Source of the DNA: CAVVAY01 sp963746465
GTDB taxonomy: Bacteria; Actinomycetota; Actinomycetes; JACCUZ01
Assembly (NCBI GenBank): GCA_963746465.1
Contig: CAVVAY010000007.1
Location: 372,001 to 436,000 of the forward strand
Length of the DNA stretch: 64,000 nucleotides
Direction of reading: 5' to 3'
Position 1 is the stretch's first letter, and the number at the start of each line of letters is the position of its first letter. The notes beneath the pieces are model-generated. The model was not told where the DNA came from, made no database searches, and saw only the letters and a list, made by a program, of their open reading frames with translations. Of the stretch, positions 17,224-27,160 are shown in pieces. A program made the position numbers and the translations under genes.

Positions 17224-18024
17224 CTAGGCGAACGGCAGTCGCCAGGCGCCGACGGCGACGGCGAGAGCGGTCGCGGCCAGCACCGCGGTGACCGTCCCGG
17301 CGATCAGCCACCAGTCGCGGGCGAGCAATGGCTGCGGCCGCGCGATGGTGCGGGCGACGTCGGTGGCGCCGAACCCGCGGGCCTCCATCGCAGTGGCGAG
17401 CCGCACCCCCCGGCGTACGGCGGCCACCAGCACCGCCAGCACCTTCGCGGTAAAGGCGCGCAGGTGCGCGACCGGGGACCGTCCCGGGTCGAGGCCGCGG
17501 GCCCGCCGGGCGCGGGTGACCTGCTGCCAGTCGGCCGACAGCAGCGGGAGCAGTCGCAGCGCCGCCAGCGCCCCGTAGGCGAACCGGGGAGGTGCGTGCC
17601 AGCGCTGCACGAGGGCGTCGGCGAGGTCCATCGGGTCGGTGGTGGCCAGCACCAGGATGCCGGGCAGCGCGATCGCGAGCAGCCGCAGCGACACCGAGGC
17701 CGCGGCCGTGACCGCGTCGCTGGTCACGTCGAGCGGCCCGATCGCCAGCACCGGGTGGCCGCCGTCGACGATGAGCAGGTTGCTCAGCGCGACGCCGGCG
17801 ATGCCGAGCAGCAACGGCCAGGTACGCCGGGCAAGGGTGCCCATCGAGACTCCGGTGGCTGGGAGCACGGCCAGCTCGATCGCGAGCAGCACCCCGGGCG
17901 TGACCGGGTCCAGGGTCACCAGCAGTCCGGCCATCAGGATGCCCGCGGCCGAGATCTTCGCGACCGGGTTGAACCGCGCGAGTGCGGCATCCGGGTCCGG
18001 CGCCAACGCCACCAGCAGGCTCAT
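17224..18024 (-). CDS. ECF transporter transmembrane component (EcfT/CbiQ family)
   Basis: This 266-residue membrane protein is the T subunit linking the ATPase to the substrate-binding S subunit. It has about six hydrophobic segments and the two EcfT coupling motifs, readable as TRARRARGLDPG and MEARGFGAT. The ATG at 18024 (MSLLVALAPDPDAAL) is chosen over one at 18072, which would make a charged extension reading through the hairpin element. It is the last gene of the riboswitch-controlled operon (S, A1A2, T) and should take part in uptake of the thiamine precursor. Confidence 0.9.
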   Translation of the reverse strand: MSLLVALAPDPDAALARFNPVAKISAAGILMAGLLVTLDPVTPGVLLAIELAVLPATGVSMGTLARRTWPLLLGIAGVALSNLLIVDGGHPVLAIGPLDVTSDAVTAAASVSLRLLAIALPGILVLATTDPMDLADALVQRWHAPPRFAYGALAALRLLPLLSADWQQVTRARRARGLDPGRSPVAHLRAFTAKVLAVLVAAVRRGVRLATAMEARGFGATDVARTIARPQPLLARDWWLIAGTVTAVLAATALAVAVGAWRLPFA

Positions 18025-18047
18025 CGGCAGCCACCCCCGCCGATCCC

Positions 18048-18101
18048 CGTGATCATGAAGCTTCCTCCCCATAAGTGCGGGGGGTTTGCTTCATGATCAC
18101 G
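18048..18101. repeat. 54-bp palindromic element at the ecfA-ecfT junction
   Basis: Perfect 14-bp arms CGTGATCATGAAGC (18048-18061) and GCTTCATGATCACG (18088-18101) flank a 26-base centre with a C-run and a G-run that can also pair. The element contains the ATPase stop codon (18055-18053) and encodes the last 15 or so ATPase residues. It resembles a REP/MITE-like mobile palindrome that landed in the gene end. No second copy is in this window. Confidence 0.75.
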
Positions 18102-19531
18102 TGGGTCTGGTCGGCCAGCGCCTCGACCAGTGCCTCGTCGTGCGTGACGAGCAGCAGTCCGCAGCCGCTGTCCCGCAGGTCGGCCAGCAGGGCGACCAGC
18201 TCGGCCCAGGTGCGCGCGTCCTGGCCGAAGGTCGGCTCGTCGGCGACCACCACGCGGGGGGACGTGGCGATCGCGGTGGCCACCGAAAGCCGCCGCTTCT
18301 CCCCGCCGGACAGCGTGTACGGGTTGGCAGCCGCGAGCCGCGAGAGCCCCAGCCGGTCGAGCAGCTCGTCGGCGCGCGCACCGGCTGCGGCGACCGAGGT
18401 GCCGGCGCGCAGCGGGCCGACCGTCAGCTCGTCGCGGACCGTCGAGGTGACGATCTGGTGCTCGGGGTCCTGGAACACCGTGCCCACCCGGGTCACCAGG
18501 TCGCGACCGCGCCACTGCCACATCGGCCGGAGCGGCTGCGGCGGGTCGAGGGCGGCGTCCGCGCGGACCTCGCCACCGGTGGGCCGCAGCAGGCCGGCCA
18601 TGGACAGGGCCAACGTCGACTTGCCGGAACCGTTCGCCCCGGTCAGCGCCACTGCTGCGCCGCTGCGCAGCCCGAGGTCCGTCGGCGGCAGCGCGTCCCG
18701 GTCACCGGCGGGGTACCGGAAGCGCACTCCCGCGGCGGTGACCAGCGGCGGTCCCGCCGCGGCGGTGCTCTGCCGGCGTACGACGGGATGCCGCCCGGGT
18801 ACCCACACCCCTCGTGCGGCCAGAGCAGCGCCTTCAGCACCGAACACCTGGCCCGGCGGTCCGTCGGCCACCACGCCGCCACCCGGCTCCAGCACCACCG
18901 CGCGGGTCACCAGGTCGACCACCTGCTCGACGCGGTGCTCGACGATCACTGCCGTGGCGCCGGTGTCGTCCAGCACCTGCGCGAGCACCGACCGCACCAG
19001 GGCGACACCGTCCGGGTCGAGGTTGGCGGTCACCTCGTCGAGCAGAAGCAGGCCGGGCCGCAGCGCGAGGATGCCGGCCAGGGCGAGCCGCTGCTGCTCG
19101 CCGCCGGACAGCGCGCCGGTCGCGGTGTCCCTCGGGTAGGGGAAGCCGACGGCCCGCAGCGCCTCGTCGACTCGCGCCCAGATCTCGGCCGCGGGGACGC
19201 CGCGGTTCTCCAGCCCGAACGCGACGTCGTCGCCGGCCCGGGCCATCACCAGCGCGGCATCCGGGTCCTGCAGCACCAGCCCGGCGCGGGCCCGCGCGGC
19301 CCGGGCCGGCCGGCCGTCCAGCAGCACCTCGCCCTCCCCCTCGCCGGCGTCGGAGGGGTCGAGCAGCCCGGCCAACCCGGCCAGCAGCGTGCTCTTGCCC
19401 GCGCCGGACGGCCCGAGCAGCAGCACCCGCTCACCCGGCTCGAGCCGCAGGTCCAGCCCGCGCAGCGCCCACGCCTGGCGGCCGCCGTGCCGCCAGCCCC
19501 AGCCCCGGACGTCGACCGCAGCCGGCGTCAC
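18053..19531 (-). CDS. ECF transporter ATPase, two fused ABC domains (EcfA1A2)
   Basis: This 492-residue protein carries both ATPase subunits of an ECF transporter in one chain, as in YkoD. The N-terminal domain has Walker A GPSGAGKST and signature LSGGEQQRLALAG; the C-terminal domain has GANGSGKST and LSGGEKRRLSVA. Each has Walker B followed by a catalytic Glu (LLLDE, VVADE). The GTG at 19531 follows the S-component stop by 11 bases and starts TPAAVDVRGWGW; no strong ribosome site is visible. The extreme C-terminus (VIMKQTPRTYGEEAS) is encoded by the palindromic element at 18048-18101. Confidence 0.92.
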   Translation of the reverse strand: MTPAAVDVRGWGWRHGGRQAWALRGLDLRLEPGERVLLLGPSGAGKSTLLAGLAGLLDPSDAGEGEGEVLLDGRPARAARARAGLVLQDPDAALVMARAGDDVAFGLENRGVPAAEIWARVDEALRAVGFPYPRDTATGALSGGEQQRLALAGILALRPGLLLLDEVTANLDPDGVALVRSVLAQVLDDTGATAVIVEHRVEQVVDLVTRAVVLEPGGGVVADGPPGQVFGAEGAALAARGVWVPGRHPVVRRQSTAAAGPPLVTAAGVRFRYPAGDRDALPPTDLGLRSGAAVALTGANGSGKSTLALSMAGLLRPTGGEVRADAALDPPQPLRPMWQWRGRDLVTRVGTVFQDPEHQIVTSTVRDELTVGPLRAGTSVAAAGARADELLDRLGLSRLAAANPYTLSGGEKRRLSVATAIATSPRVVVADEPTFGQDARTWAELVALLADLRDSGCGLLLVTHDEALVEALADQTHVIMKQTPRTYGEEAS

Positions 19532-19542
19532 CGCCCGAGAGG

Positions 19543-20175
19543 TCAGACCCGGGCCTGGTCGGCTCCGGAGGGGAACGGCGACAGCACGCCGGTCCGGGCC
19601 AGCGCCCGCACCAGCAACCACGACCCGGCGCCGGCGATGAGCGCGGCACTCGCTGCGAGGACAGCGGCGTAGGCCAGCTGCCATCCGCCCGACCACTCCG
19701 CGTAGTAGAAGAGGATGTCCAGCATGGCGGCGGCCAGCCCGGCGACCGCGCCGGAGAGCAGGGCGGTGGGCAGCCGCCACGACCGGTAGAGCGCGAAAGC
19801 GAACACGATCTCGGCTGCGGCGCCCTCGACCAGGCCGTAGGCCACCACCGACAGTCCCCACGAGACACCGAGCAGCGCCGACACGGTGGCCGCGACCAGC
19901 TCGGTGTAAATGGCCGCGCCACGCTTGCGGATCACGAGCGCTCCGAGCACGGCGGGCATCAGCCACACGCCGTACATGAAGCCCTGGGCCGGCGGGAAGC
20001 CGGTGAAGGCCGGCGACATGGTGTTCCAGAGGTGGCCCCAGGCCCAGAACACGACGCCGAACGCGACCGCGATCGCGGAGGCCACGACGATGTCGACGGT
20101 GCGCCAGCGGCCGGTCGCGGGCTCGGTGCCGGCGGCGTCCCTGCTGCTCCCGGTGCTACGGGTGGTGGTGGTCAT
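19543..20175 (-). CDS. ECF transporter S component, YkoE type (thiamine precursor HMP)
   Basis: This 210-residue membrane protein is the substrate-binding subunit. About five to six hydrophobic segments and the signature GHLWNTMSPAFTG and FPPAQGFMYGVWLMP fit the YkoE family, which imports hydroxymethylpyrimidine or thiamine. The ATG at 20175 has AGGAG 7 bases upstream. A TPP riboswitch lies 97 bases before it, strongly supporting a thiamine-pathway role: high TPP should switch off the whole S-A1A2-T operon. Confidence 0.93.
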   Translation of the reverse strand: MTTTTRSTGSSRDAAGTEPATGRWRTVDIVVASAIAVAFGVVFWAWGHLWNTMSPAFTGFPPAQGFMYGVWLMPAVLGALVIRKRGAAIYTELVAATVSALLGVSWGLSVVAYGLVEGAAAEIVFAFALYRSWRLPTALLSGAVAGLAAAMLDILFYYAEWSGGWQLAYAAVLAASAALIAGAGSWLLVRALARTGVLSPFPSGADQARV

Positions 20176-20271
20176 TCGCTCGCTCCTGTCCGGGTGGACG
20201 GGGCGGCCGTGCTCTGAGCGCCGGTGCCGGCCCCACGCGCAGAACGTGGCGGACGGCACAGGCGGTAACCG

Positions 20272-20355
20272 ACTCCCTGCGCTGGCATTACCCAGATCAG
20301 GTTGGAGGGTCTGCGGGCGGGCCCGCACTCTCAGCGCGTCAGCGCTCCCCTGTGG
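20272..20355 (-). promoter_or_regulatory. TPP riboswitch (THI element)
   Basis: On the minus strand the thiamine pyrophosphate aptamer reads GGGGAGC, then CTGAGA (20334-20329), GACCC, and the ACCTGATCTGGGTAATGCC core (20302-20284), closing with GCAGGGAG. These are the near-invariant bases of the THI box, including the pyrimidine-sensing CUGAGA. It precedes the ECF thiamine-precursor transporter. The 95-base expression platform has no clear U-rich terminator; control of translation initiation, usual in actinobacteria, is inferred. Confidence 0.95.
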
Positions 20356-20387
20356 TTCAGGTTGTCGTGCGCTCCCGACGCTAGCAC

Positions 20388-20432
20388 GCGTGAACCGATG
20401 ATCTCTGGGGTACGGAGGCCATCTCAGGGTAC
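20388..20432 (+). promoter_or_regulatory. Two tandem stress-sigma-like promoter boxes
   Basis: GGGTAC occurs at 20408-20413 and again at 20427-20432, inside an imperfect 20-bp direct repeat (ATCTCTGGGGTACGG / ATCTCAGGGTACGGG). Each has a GNNT element 15-16 bases upstream (GCGT at 20388; GGGT at 20408), matching the Streptomyces SigB consensus GNNT-N14-16-GGGTAC/T. They precede the anti-sigma-like ATPase and KaiC genes. GNNT alone is weak evidence. Confidence 0.4.
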
Positions 20433-20462
20433 GGGGGCCAGGTGGACGAGGGGAGGGTCAAC

Positions 20463-20915
20463 GTGTCCTGCGAGCCGGTGCTGCGCCAGGAACGGCCGTT
20501 CGAGCCGTCCGCGGACGCCACCTCTCGTCACCTCGACCTCGACCCCGTCCCGTCGTCGGTGGGCATCGCGCGGTCCTTCGTCCGCGAGTCGCTGACTGAC
20601 GTCGACGAGGACAGTCAGGAGGTGGCGGTGCTGCTGACCAGCGAGCTGGTGACGAATGCGATCCTGCACGCGCGCACCCCGCTGCAGGTCGGTGTGCTGG
20701 TCGACGTCCGGCGCGCGCTGATCTGCGTCGCCGACCGGTTGCCCGCCGGCCCCGAGCTCACACCCCGGCCGCACAGCCACGACCGGCCGGGAGGTCGCGG
20801 TCTCGCCCTGCTGGCGGACCTCTCCGAGGACTGGGGAACGACGTCGTACGCCGCAGGGAAGACCGTCTGGTTCGTGATGAGCACAGGACGGGACACCACG
20901 CTAAGGGCAGGATGA
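20463..20915 (+). CDS. Anti-sigma-factor-type ATP-binding protein (RsbW/SpoIIAB-like)
   Basis: This 150-residue protein is a stand-alone HATPase_c domain of the RsbW type. The N-box TSELVTNAILHA and the lid/G2 region GGRGLALLADLSEDWG are clear; the usual DxGxG box is degenerate (VADRLPAGPE). The GTG at 20463 has GGGAGGG 5 bases upstream. Such proteins bind sigma factors or anti-anti-sigma factors and can phosphorylate the latter. Its stop overlaps the ATG of the KaiC-like gene as ATGA, implying a shared function. No STAS-domain antagonist is in the window. Confidence 0.88.
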   Translation: MSCEPVLRQERPFEPSADATSRHLDLDPVPSSVGIARSFVRESLTDVDEDSQEVAVLLTSELVTNAILHARTPLQVGVLVDVRRALICVADRLPAGPELTPRPHSHDRPGGRGLALLADLSEDWGTTSYAAGKTVWFVMSTGRDTTLRAG

Positions 20916-22426
20916 GCGTGGACGACCGGCTAGAGCTGGCGCGGGTTGCCACCGGCATCCCCGGCCTCGACCACGTGTCGATGGGCGGGTTCCCGCGGGG
21001 CCGGGTAGTGGTGGTCGCCGGTCCGGCTGGCAGCGCGAAGACCGTTCTGGGCGGGCAGTTCCTGGCCGCGGGGGCCGCCCGCGGCGAGCCAGGGGTCTTC
21101 GTCACGCTGGAGGAGTCCGCGGCCGACCTGCGGCGCAACCTCTCGACCCTGGGCTTCGACATCGAGAGCCTGGAGAAGTCCGGCGACTGGCACTTCGTCG
21201 ACGGCTCCCCTCGCTACGACAGTCATCTCGACGAGGTGCTGCCCGTTCGCTTCGACACACTCCTCGCGCAGGTCGGTCAGGCGATGGACCGCACCGGTGC
21301 GACCCGGGTGGTGGTCGACTCGTTCGCCGCCGCGGGGTACGACCGCGACGACGGCACCTCCCGGGTCCGGCTGCGCGGACTGTTGTCCGAGTTGCGCAAG
21401 ATGGGCGCCACCGTGCTGATGACCGTGGAGACCGACGAGGAAGGCGACGCGGCGCTCGCCAGCGGGGGCCTCGAGCAGTACGTCGCCGACACGGTCGTCC
21501 TCCTGCGCAACGCTCTGGAGGGAGAGTCCCGGCGTCGCACCCTCGAGGTGCTGAAGATGCGCGGCGCGGAACATCGTCGCGGGCAGTTCCCCTTCACCGT
21601 GGTCCCCGGCGAGGGCCTCGTGGTGCTCCCGTTGTCCGTGCAGGCACTCGACCAGGGATCCACCGACACCCGGGTGACGTCGGGCAACGACGAGGTGGAC
21701 GCCCTGTGCGGCGGCGGCTTCTTCCGCGACTCGATCGTGCTGGTCTCCGGCGCCACCGGCACAGGCAAGACGCTGCTGGTGACCGAGTTCCTCGCCGGAG
21801 GAGTGCTGCGCGGGGAGAAGTCGCTGCTCCTCGCCTTCGAGGAGAGCCACGACCAGCTGTACCGGAACGCGCGCGGGTGGGGCTACGACTTCCGCAAGGC
21901 CGAGGACGACGGCCTGCTGAGGGTCATCTCGACCTACCCGGAGGTGGCGACCCTCGAGGACCACCTGGTGGAGATCAAGCGCGCCGTGGAGGAGTTCGGC
22001 CCTGCGCGCATCGCGATCGACTCGCTGTCCGCACTCGAGCGGATCGGGTCGCCGAAAGCCTTCCGCGAGTTCATCATCGGCCTGACGTCTTACGTCAAGG
22101 CGAGGCAGACGGTGGCGTTGTTCACAGCGTCCACCGATGCGTTGCTCGGGGGGTCGTCGATCACCGAGACGCACATCTCGACCCTGACCGACAGCATCAT
22201 CGTGCTGCGCTACGTCGAGGTGTTCGGCGCGGTCAAGCGCGCCATCACCGTCCTGAAGATGCGCGGCTCCGACCACGACCGTGACATCCGGGAGTACCGC
22301 ATCGACGGGTCCGGGATGCATGTCGGCCAGCCGTTCCGGACCGTGGCGGGCATCCTCTCCGGCAACGTGGTCAACCTCGTGCCGCACGAGGACGCCGACG
22401 GGAACGCACCGCCGAGGTTCCTCTGA
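20912..22426 (+). CDS. KaiC-like double RecA-domain ATPase
   Basis: This 504-residue protein has the two tandem KaiC domains of cyanobacterial clock proteins. CI: Walker A GPAGSAKT (37-44), catalytic Glu pair 67-68, Walker B D136. CII: Walker A GATGTGKT (280-287), Glu pair 310-311, Walker B D370. The CII segment ITETHISTLTDSII places S423-T424 where Synechococcus KaiC has its S431/T432 autophosphorylation pair, and the adjoining RYVE and KMRGSDHD stretches are also kept. It should form a hexamer and cycle through ATP hydrolysis and autophosphorylation. No KaiA or KaiB gene is nearby. Coupling to an RsbW-like ATPase suggests stress or signal integration rather than a true clock. Confidence 0.92.
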   Translation: MSVDDRLELARVATGIPGLDHVSMGGFPRGRVVVVAGPAGSAKTVLGGQFLAAGAARGEPGVFVTLEESAADLRRNLSTLGFDIESLEKSGDWHFVDGSPRYDSHLDEVLPVRFDTLLAQVGQAMDRTGATRVVVDSFAAAGYDRDDGTSRVRLRGLLSELRKMGATVLMTVETDEEGDAALASGGLEQYVADTVVLLRNALEGESRRRTLEVLKMRGAEHRRGQFPFTVVPGEGLVVLPLSVQALDQGSTDTRVTSGNDEVDALCGGGFFRDSIVLVSGATGTGKTLLVTEFLAGGVLRGEKSLLLAFEESHDQLYRNARGWGYDFRKAEDDGLLRVISTYPEVATLEDHLVEIKRAVEEFGPARIAIDSLSALERIGSPKAFREFIIGLTSYVKARQTVALFTASTDALLGGSSITETHISTLTDSIIVLRYVEVFGAVKRAITVLKMRGSDHDRDIREYRIDGSGMHVGQPFRTVAGILSGNVVNLVPHEDADGNAPPRFL

Positions 22427-22501
22427 CGACACGCCGGGCGGAGTGACGCGACCCTCCCCGCTCGACCTGCGCCGCCGTCTCGGCGAGTCCGCACCGGAGG
22501 T

Positions 22502-22559
22502 TTGCGCAGGATAGGGGTGGGGGGTATGGTCGAGCAGGACGAGATACCCCGCAGGGGTA
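22502..22559 (+). promoter_or_regulatory. csoR promoter and CsoR operator
   Basis: A -35-like TTGCGC (22502-22507) and -10-like TATGGT (22524-22529) are 16 bases apart. Downstream lies TACCCCGCAGGGGTA (22545-22559), the classic CsoR operator form TACCCC-N3-GGGGTA, 20 bases before csoR. Apo-CsoR bound here would block transcription of the copper operon, and Cu(I) would release it. Confidence 0.75.
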
Positions 22560-22578
22560 CAGCGCGGCGGAGGCGACG

Positions 22579-22866
22579 ATGGTGACGTACGGGTACAGCG
22601 ACCGCAAGGACAGCCACCTCAAGCGGCTGCGCCGGGTCGAGGGCCAGGTCCGCGGCCTGCAGCGGATGGTCGAGGAGGACAAGTACTGCATCGACATCCT
22701 CACCCAGGTGTCGGCCGCGACCAAGGCGCTGCAGTCCTTCTCCCTCGAGCTGCTCGAGGAGCACCTGTCGCACTGCGTCGTCGAGGCCGCCCAGCGCGGC
22801 GGCACCGAGGCCGAGGAGAAGGTCCGCGAGGCCTCCGAGGCCATCGCCCGACTCGTCCGCAGCTGA
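22579..22866 (+). CDS. csoR: Copper-sensing transcriptional repressor CsoR
   Basis: This 95-residue all-helical repressor of the CsoR/RcnR family has the Cu(I) ligand set Cys-His-Cys at C37, H62 and C66, aligning with C36/H61/C65 of M. tuberculosis CsoR. The conserved HLKRLRRVEGQVRGLQRMV helix is present. It heads the copper operon csoR-copZ-secreted protein-copA-GNAT, with its own operator in the leader. Cu(I) binding should derepress chaperone and efflux genes. Confidence 0.95.
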   Translation: MVTYGYSDRKDSHLKRLRRVEGQVRGLQRMVEEDKYCIDILTQVSAATKALQSFSLELLEEHLSHCVVEAAQRGGTEAEEKVREASEAIARLVRS

Positions 22867-22896
22867 CCGACCACCCAACGTGAAACGGAGCACGCC

Positions 22897-23121
22897 ATCA
22901 CCAGCACCGCGACCTACGACGTCACCGGCATGACCTGTGCGCACTGCGTCCAGGCCGTCACCGACGAGGTCTCGGCCATCCCCGGCGTCCGCGACGTCGA
23001 CGTCGAGCTGGTCGCCGGCGGCACCTCGGTCGTCACCGTGGTCAGCTCCGCGCCGCTGTCCGAGACGTCCGTCCGTGACGCGATCGACGAGGCGGGCTAC
23101 GACATGGTCGGTACGCCGTGA
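22897..23121 (+). CDS. copZ: CopZ-like copper chaperone (HMA domain), probable AUC start
   Basis: This is a single heavy-metal-associated domain of 74 residues with the Cu(I) motif GMTCAHC (C14, C17). The HMA fold needs the first strand TATYDVTG, which lies upstream of the first ATG (22930). The only initiation site that includes it is ATC at 22897, with GGAG 6 bases before it, exactly where homologues have ATG (MTSTATYDVTGMTC). So either AUC is used or a G was read as C. An ATG start at 22930 would give a truncated 63-residue protein beginning MTCAHC. It ends with GTGA, coupling it to the next gene. It should pass Cu(I) to CopA. Confidence 0.85.
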   Translation: MTSTATYDVTGMTCAHCVQAVTDEVSAIPGVRDVDVELVAGGTSVVTVVSSAPLSETSVRDAIDEAGYDMVGTP

Positions 23122-24001
23122 AGCCGGCCGCCACTCTGACCGCCTTCGCCGCGGGGCTGACCGTGGTCTTCGCCGCGGCCCTCGGCCTGGGCGGCGCCGT
23201 CGGCCCGGTCGTCGCCGAGCAGCCGGCCACCGACCACGCCGACGACGCCATGATGGCGGCCGAGCACGAGGCGCCGATCGGTGCCGCGCTGCCCGGGCTG
23301 GCCGTGTCGGACGCCGGCTGGACCTTGCAGCTCGCCGACGACACGTCGAGCGCCGGCCCGGCCCGCCCGTTCCGGTTCACCGTCGTCGGCCCGGGCGGCG
23401 AGCCGGAGACGTCCTACCGGCGCACCCACACCAAAGAGCTGCACCTGATCGTGGTGCGCCGCGACCTGTCCACCTTCCAGCACGTGCACCCGGTCCGCGC
23501 CGCCGACGGCAGCTGGTCGGTGCCGCTCGACCTGCCCGTCGGCGGCGCCTACCGGGTCTTCGCCGACTTCCAGCCGGCCGACCTCGACCGCTCGCTGACC
23601 CTCGGCGCGGACCTGTCGGTGCCCGGCGACTTCGCGCCGACGCCCCTGCCCGTCCCGAGCGGGACGACCACCACCGGGGAGTACGACGTGACGCTGGCCG
23701 GCTCGCCGGTGGCCGGCCGCGAGAGCGAGCTCGTGTTCTCGGTCAGCCGGGCCGGCCAGCCGGTCACCGCGCTGAAGCCCTACCTCGGCGCCTACGGCCA
23801 CCTGGTCTCCCTCCGCGACGGCGACCTGGCCTACCTGCACACCCACCCGGCCGGTCGTGTCGAGGAAGGCCGCACCGGCGGGCCCGACATCGCCTTCAGT
23901 ACGACGTTCCCGACGGTCGGCACCTACCGGCTGTTCCTCGACTTCCGGGTCGGTGGCACGGTGCGCACCGCAGCCTTCACCGTCGACGTGGGGGAGACGT
24001 C

Positions 24002-24005
<4 letters not shown>
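23118..24005 (+). CDS. Secreted or membrane-anchored protein of the copper operon
   Basis: This 295-residue protein has an N-terminal hydrophobic segment (about residues 6-32), then a His/Met-containing stretch (DHADDAMMAAEHEA), then two beta-rich halves with His motifs KELHLIVV, FQHVHPV, YGHLVSL and YLHTHP. The repeated His-x-His pairs and operon position suggest extracytoplasmic copper binding, perhaps handing copper to or sensing it for CopA; this is inferred. I do not recognise a named family beyond similar proteins common in actinobacterial cop loci. GTG start and ATGA end both overlap neighbouring genes. Confidence 0.8.
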
Positions 24006-26250
<2,245 letters not shown>

Positions 26251-26254
<4 letters not shown>

Positions 26255-27003
26255 CGGACCTGACCGTCGTACCCGACGCCCTGCGTGCGCACTGGGCCGC
26301 CTGGACCGGTGCCTCCGACGCCGAGCTCGCGGTCCTCGGTGGACCCGGCCCGCCGACAGTCGTCGTCGTCGCCTCGGCGGGACGCACCCGACCCGGCTGG
26401 GACCGCGCGGTGCACGCCGTCACCGGCATCGCCGACCCGAACGGGAACGCTGTCGTGTCGGTGCCACCCGGGTACGACGAGCGAGCCCGCGCGCTGGTCA
26501 CCGGCGGTGGTGACGTCGACAACCTGCGCGCCGCGTTGCCCGAGCTGCTCGGCAAGCCGGAGCACGTCGTCTACCGCGGCATCTGCCGGTGGGCGCTCGA
26601 CGTCCCGTCCGCCGAGGAGCTGCCGGACGTCGGGGAATGGCTGCCGGCGGAGGACCCCCGGGTGCCTGGTTGGCTCAAGCCGTTCGGCGGTGAGGTGCTG
26701 GTCGTCCTCGACGACGACGCGTACGTCGCCGGGGTCGGGCTCAAGCGGCACGACGAGCACGGCCAGGAGATCTCGGTCGGCACCGAGGAAGCGGCCCGCG
26801 GCCGTGGCCTGGCCCGGCGGCTGGTCGCCCAGGCCGCCCGGACGCTGATGGCCGGGGGCGTGATCCCGACGTACCTGCACGACCCGGCCAACACGGCATC
26901 AGCCAAGGTCGCGGACGCCGCCGGCTTCCCGGACCGGGGCTGGACCGCGATCGGCATCGCCGGGCCGCTCGAGATGGCTGAGGCGGCCGGCGACGAGGGC
27001 TGA
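26251..27003 (+). CDS. GNAT family N-acetyltransferase
   Basis: This 250-residue cytoplasmic protein has a C-terminal GNAT fold (about 130-245) with the acetyl-CoA loop EEAARGRGLARRLVAQAA and a terminal block TASAKVADAAGFPDRGW. The N-terminal 120 residues are a less conserved domain. It is translationally coupled to copA (GTGA), but its substrate and any link to copper are unknown. It may simply ride on the operon. Confidence 0.85.
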
Positions 27004-27047
27004 CCCGGTACCGTCAACGGTGGCCGGCACGCCTTTTGGCCGGCCGA

Positions 27048-27135
27048 GGCGGGGTCGCCTAGCGGCCGATGGCATGCGCCTTGAAAGCGCACAACGGGCA
27101 ACCGTTCGTGGGTTCGAATCCCACCCCCGCCGCCA
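27048..27135 (+). tRNA. tRNA-Ser (anticodon TGA)
   Basis: The acceptor stem GGCGGGG (27048-27054) pairs with CCCCGCC (27125-27131), followed by G and an encoded CCA. The anticodon loop CTTGAAA gives TGA, flanked by GCGC/GCGC. A long variable arm (ACGGG...CCGT) marks the class II structure of serine tRNAs. The T-arm GTGGG-TTCGAAT-CCCAC is canonical. Confidence 0.95.
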
Positions 27136-27160
27136 CCCGACCTGGCGCAGTAGCTGCCTC

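Noticed and set aside
27022..27046. GGCCGGC...GCCGGCC hairpin after the GNAT gene as a terminator
   Set aside because: The stem is not followed by a T-run, and it abuts the tRNA; a processing or chance hairpin is as likely.
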